Origin: Flavobacteriaceae bacterium
Lineage (GTDB): Bacteria > Bacteroidota > Bacteroidia > Flavobacteriales > Flavobacteriaceae
NCBI GenBank assembly: GCA_018699935.1
Contig: JABISF010000034.1
Span: forward strand, 31,348-95,347
Direction of reading: 5' to 3'
Length of the DNA stretch: 64,000 nucleotides
Below the pieces are notes generated by a model that saw nothing but the letters and a program-made list of their open reading frames with translations, did no database searches and was not told where the DNA came from. Of the stretch, positions 62,669 through 64,000 are shown in pieces. A program made the translations under genes and the position numbers. Position 1 is the stretch's first letter. Each line of letters starts with the position of its first letter.

Positions 62669-63576
62669 TGGATGAATATTTTATCAAGTACATATATTAA
62701 TTGAAGTAAACTTATGTGTAAAATACTGATTCGCATTAATTTGAGCGCAGCAGCCTCCGTTTTTTGTTGCATCAGTTGAATGGCTCCGTAAATCAAAAAT
62801 AAGCCCAGCGCAAAGATGGCCATTGCACCGGGTAGGGACAAGGTCAACAAACCCGTAAATTTAAATACCGGTAGAATAGAAATTATGAGTGTCCAAAGAG
62901 AATAAAATACAATTTGAAAAGCAGTGGCTTGGTCTCGGGCTCCCGTGGGTAACATTTTAAAACCCGCGCGTTGGTAGTCCTCATGCAACAACCATGCAAT
63001 GGCCCAAAAATGCGGAAACTGCCAAAAGAACTGGATCATAAATAATACTCCAGGTTCAATACCAAATCGACCCGTAGCAGCCACCCAGCCCAACATAAAA
63101 GGAATGGCTCCTGGGAACGCTCCCACAAAAACAGACAGGGATGTTTTTCTTTTTAATGGCGTGTATATGCAAGTGTATACAAATATTGAAAATGCTCCAA
63201 AATAAGCCGTCCTTTCATTGATCACAGCTAAACTTATCAAGCCCATGATGGTCAATAGTACTCCAATAAAAATTGCAGTTGCGTCCTTCATTCGACCCGA
63301 TGGAAGCGGTCTGTTTTGGGTGCGCAACATCAATTTGTCCAAATCTTTTTCAATCCATTGATTAAAAGCATTGGAAGCTCCCACCATGGCGTATCCGCCA
63401 AAAAACAACAGCAAAAGATTCGTGGAGGAAACCTGTTCCGCTGCTAAAAAATAACCCGCTATGGAGGAGATAACCACACTGATGGACAACCTAAATTTAG
63501 TCAGTTGTAAGACATCTTTAATGTATTGTTGTACCGTTAAAGTATGAGTCTTTTCTATGTGGTGCATCCCTTGCAT
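62665..63576 (-). CDS. ctaB: Protoheme IX farnesyltransferase (heme O synthase)
   Basis: This 303-aa UbiA-family prenyltransferase converts heme B to heme O for the oxidase. The first Asp-rich motif region is ASNAFNQWIEKDLDKLMLRTQ, then RPLPSGR and a second loop FWAIAWLLHEDYQRAG. About nine membrane helices are predicted. The ATG at 63576 is chosen because the longer frame (TTG at 63609) contains the promoter -7 box. The ATG at 63567 is an alternative. Confidence 0.95.
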   Translation of the reverse strand: MQGMHHIEKTHTLTVQQYIKDVLQLTKFRLSISVVISSIAGYFLAAEQVSSTNLLLLFFGGYAMVGASNAFNQWIEKDLDKLMLRTQNRPLPSGRMKDATAIFIGVLLTIMGLISLAVINERTAYFGAFSIFVYTCIYTPLKRKTSLSVFVGAFPGAIPFMLGWVAATGRFGIEPGVLFMIQFFWQFPHFWAIAWLLHEDYQRAGFKMLPTGARDQATAFQIVFYSLWTLIISILPVFKFTGLLTLSLPGAMAIFALGLFLIYGAIQLMQQKTEAAALKLMRISILHISLLQLIYVLDKIFIQ

Positions 63577-63585
63577 AAATGGGTG

Positions 63586-63613
63586 CAAAGATAGTTTAGA
63601 AAATACCAATCAA
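63586..63613 (-). promoter_or_regulatory. Promoter of the ctaB - oxidase subunit unit
   Basis: On the minus strand TTG (63613-63611), a 17-bp spacer and TATCTTTG (63593-63586) match TTG-N17-23-TAnnTTTG exactly; a second TTG gives a 20-bp spacer. The box lies 9 bp before the ctaB ATG at 63576. Confidence 0.7.
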
Positions 63614-63692
63614 CAACCTTTGGCAGGGAAAATAGAACACCCTAAACTCATTTAAGGAAATACTCTAAATTTCAAATATTTTTCTACAAAAA

Positions 63693-63719
63693 AATCCCGA
63701 AACTTTTGATTTCGGGATT
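63693..63719 (-). terminator. Intrinsic terminator after the TonB gene
   Basis: AATCCCGAAA (63693-63702) pairs with TTTCGGGATT (63710-63719) around a 7-nt loop, followed on the minus strand by a run of Ts. It lies about 20 bp after the stop of the TonB-domain gene. Confidence 0.85.
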
Positions 63720-63740
63720 GGACTTATAAAAATTAGTTTT

Positions 63741-64000
63741 CTATTGTAATCGAAACGTAATCGGAATACTAAACGGTACTCGAACGGCTCTTCCCCTTTG
63801 CTTGCCGGGGGTCATTTGCGGTAATTTCGAAATGATTCGATGGGCTTCTTGCTCCAGATTTTTATCCGGACCCCGCATTTTGATTTCCGATATTGAACCG
63901 TCTTTACCTATGATAAAGTTGACATAAACACGCCCTTGAATTCCCATTTCTTGGGCAATTTCGGGATAACGAAAATTATTTTTAATGTGTTTATTCATTT
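63741..64000 (-). CDS. Energy transducer TonB, C-terminal domain (5' part beyond window)
   Basis: The last 86 or so codons encode a TonB_C domain: NFRYPEIAQEMGIQGRVYVNF, IGKDGSISEIKMRG, LPQMTPGKQRGRAVRVPFSI. The frame is open to the window edge, and an in-window ATG (63998) lies within the conserved domain, so the gene must start outside. TonB proteins energise outer-membrane receptors such as SusC, but which receptor this one serves is not known. Confidence 0.9.
   Translation of the reverse strand, partial: MNKHIKNNFRYPEIAQEMGIQGRVYVNFIIGKDGSISEIKMRGPDKNLEQEAHRIISKLPQMTPGKQRGRAVRVPFSIPITFRLQ

Noticed and set aside
1..64000. CRISPR array, phage genes, insertion sequences or a known defence system
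   Set aside because: No spaced repeat array, transposase, integrase, restriction or abortive-infection gene was recognised. The only mobile-like structure is the GIY-YIG/tRNA cassette.

Overview
The window is a chromosomal segment of a Bacteroidota bacterium, most likely a marine-type member of the Flavobacteriaceae. The evidence is a SusC/SusD pair, a zinc protease with a type IX secretion (T9SS) sorting domain, Bacteroidota-specific DUF4286 and DUF6089 genes, the flavobacterial cytochrome oxidase/Sco/DUF420 cluster, weak Shine-Dalgarno sites, and repeated matches to the flavobacterial -7 promoter box TAnnTTTG. No phage, insertion sequence or CRISPR array was seen.

Layout. 1-2.2 kb: a partial alpha-hydroxy-acid oxidase and a divergent Tat-exported sugar isomerase/epimerase-like protein. 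2.3-10.6 kb (minus): a glycogen operon, CBM48 protein - glgE - maltokinase - glgB - GH31 alpha-glucosidase. 10.7-22.1 kb (minus): a SusC/SusD uptake locus, read as susC - susD - FG-GAP/ASPIC protein - alpha/beta esterase - GDSL esterase - MFS permease, with no glycoside hydrolase and no regulator. 22.4-23.1 kb: a tRNA-Leu(CAA) island containing a GIY-YIG nuclease gene between the intact tRNA and a duplicated tRNA 5' part, which is itself interrupted by a 20-bp palindromic element. 23.2-25.6 kb (plus): glgM-like glycosyltransferase and glgC, translationally coupled. 25.8-28.1 kb (plus): prs, rplY, pth. 28.1-32.6 kb (minus): a lipoprotein and a large T9SS metalloprotease. 32.7-38.8 kb (plus): ribF, serS, DUF4286, rsmA, mgtE, 2-hydroxyacid dehydrogenase, arsenate reductase, mostly overlapping. 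38.8-42.1 kb (minus): aspartate kinase, GNAT, esterase, pdxJ. 42.3-48.4 kb (plus): nadK, DUF6089, uppS, bamA and two skp/ompH genes. 48.4-52.6 kb: gamma carbonic anhydrase, Nfu-type protein, YyaL/DUF255 protein, tsaB. 52.6-58.4 kb (minus): a MacAB/TolC-like efflux operon. 58.5-63.6 kb (minus): respiratory oxidase assembly and subunits (ctaB, two subunit III genes, subunit IV, Sco proteins, DUF420). 63.7-64 kb: C-terminal part of a TonB protein.

How the genes work together. GlgC (ADP-glucose), a GlgM-type transferase (maltose-1-phosphate), GlgE (chain extension) and GlgB (branching) make a complete maltose-1-phosphate route to alpha-glucan in two blocks 13 kb apart. A maltokinase without trehalose synthase could feed maltose into the same pool. 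The SusCD locus would import a ligand that two esterases deacylate. uppS, bamA and the skp genes serve envelope biogenesis. The most unusual structure is the tRNA-Leu/GIY-YIG cassette at 22.6-23.0 kb.
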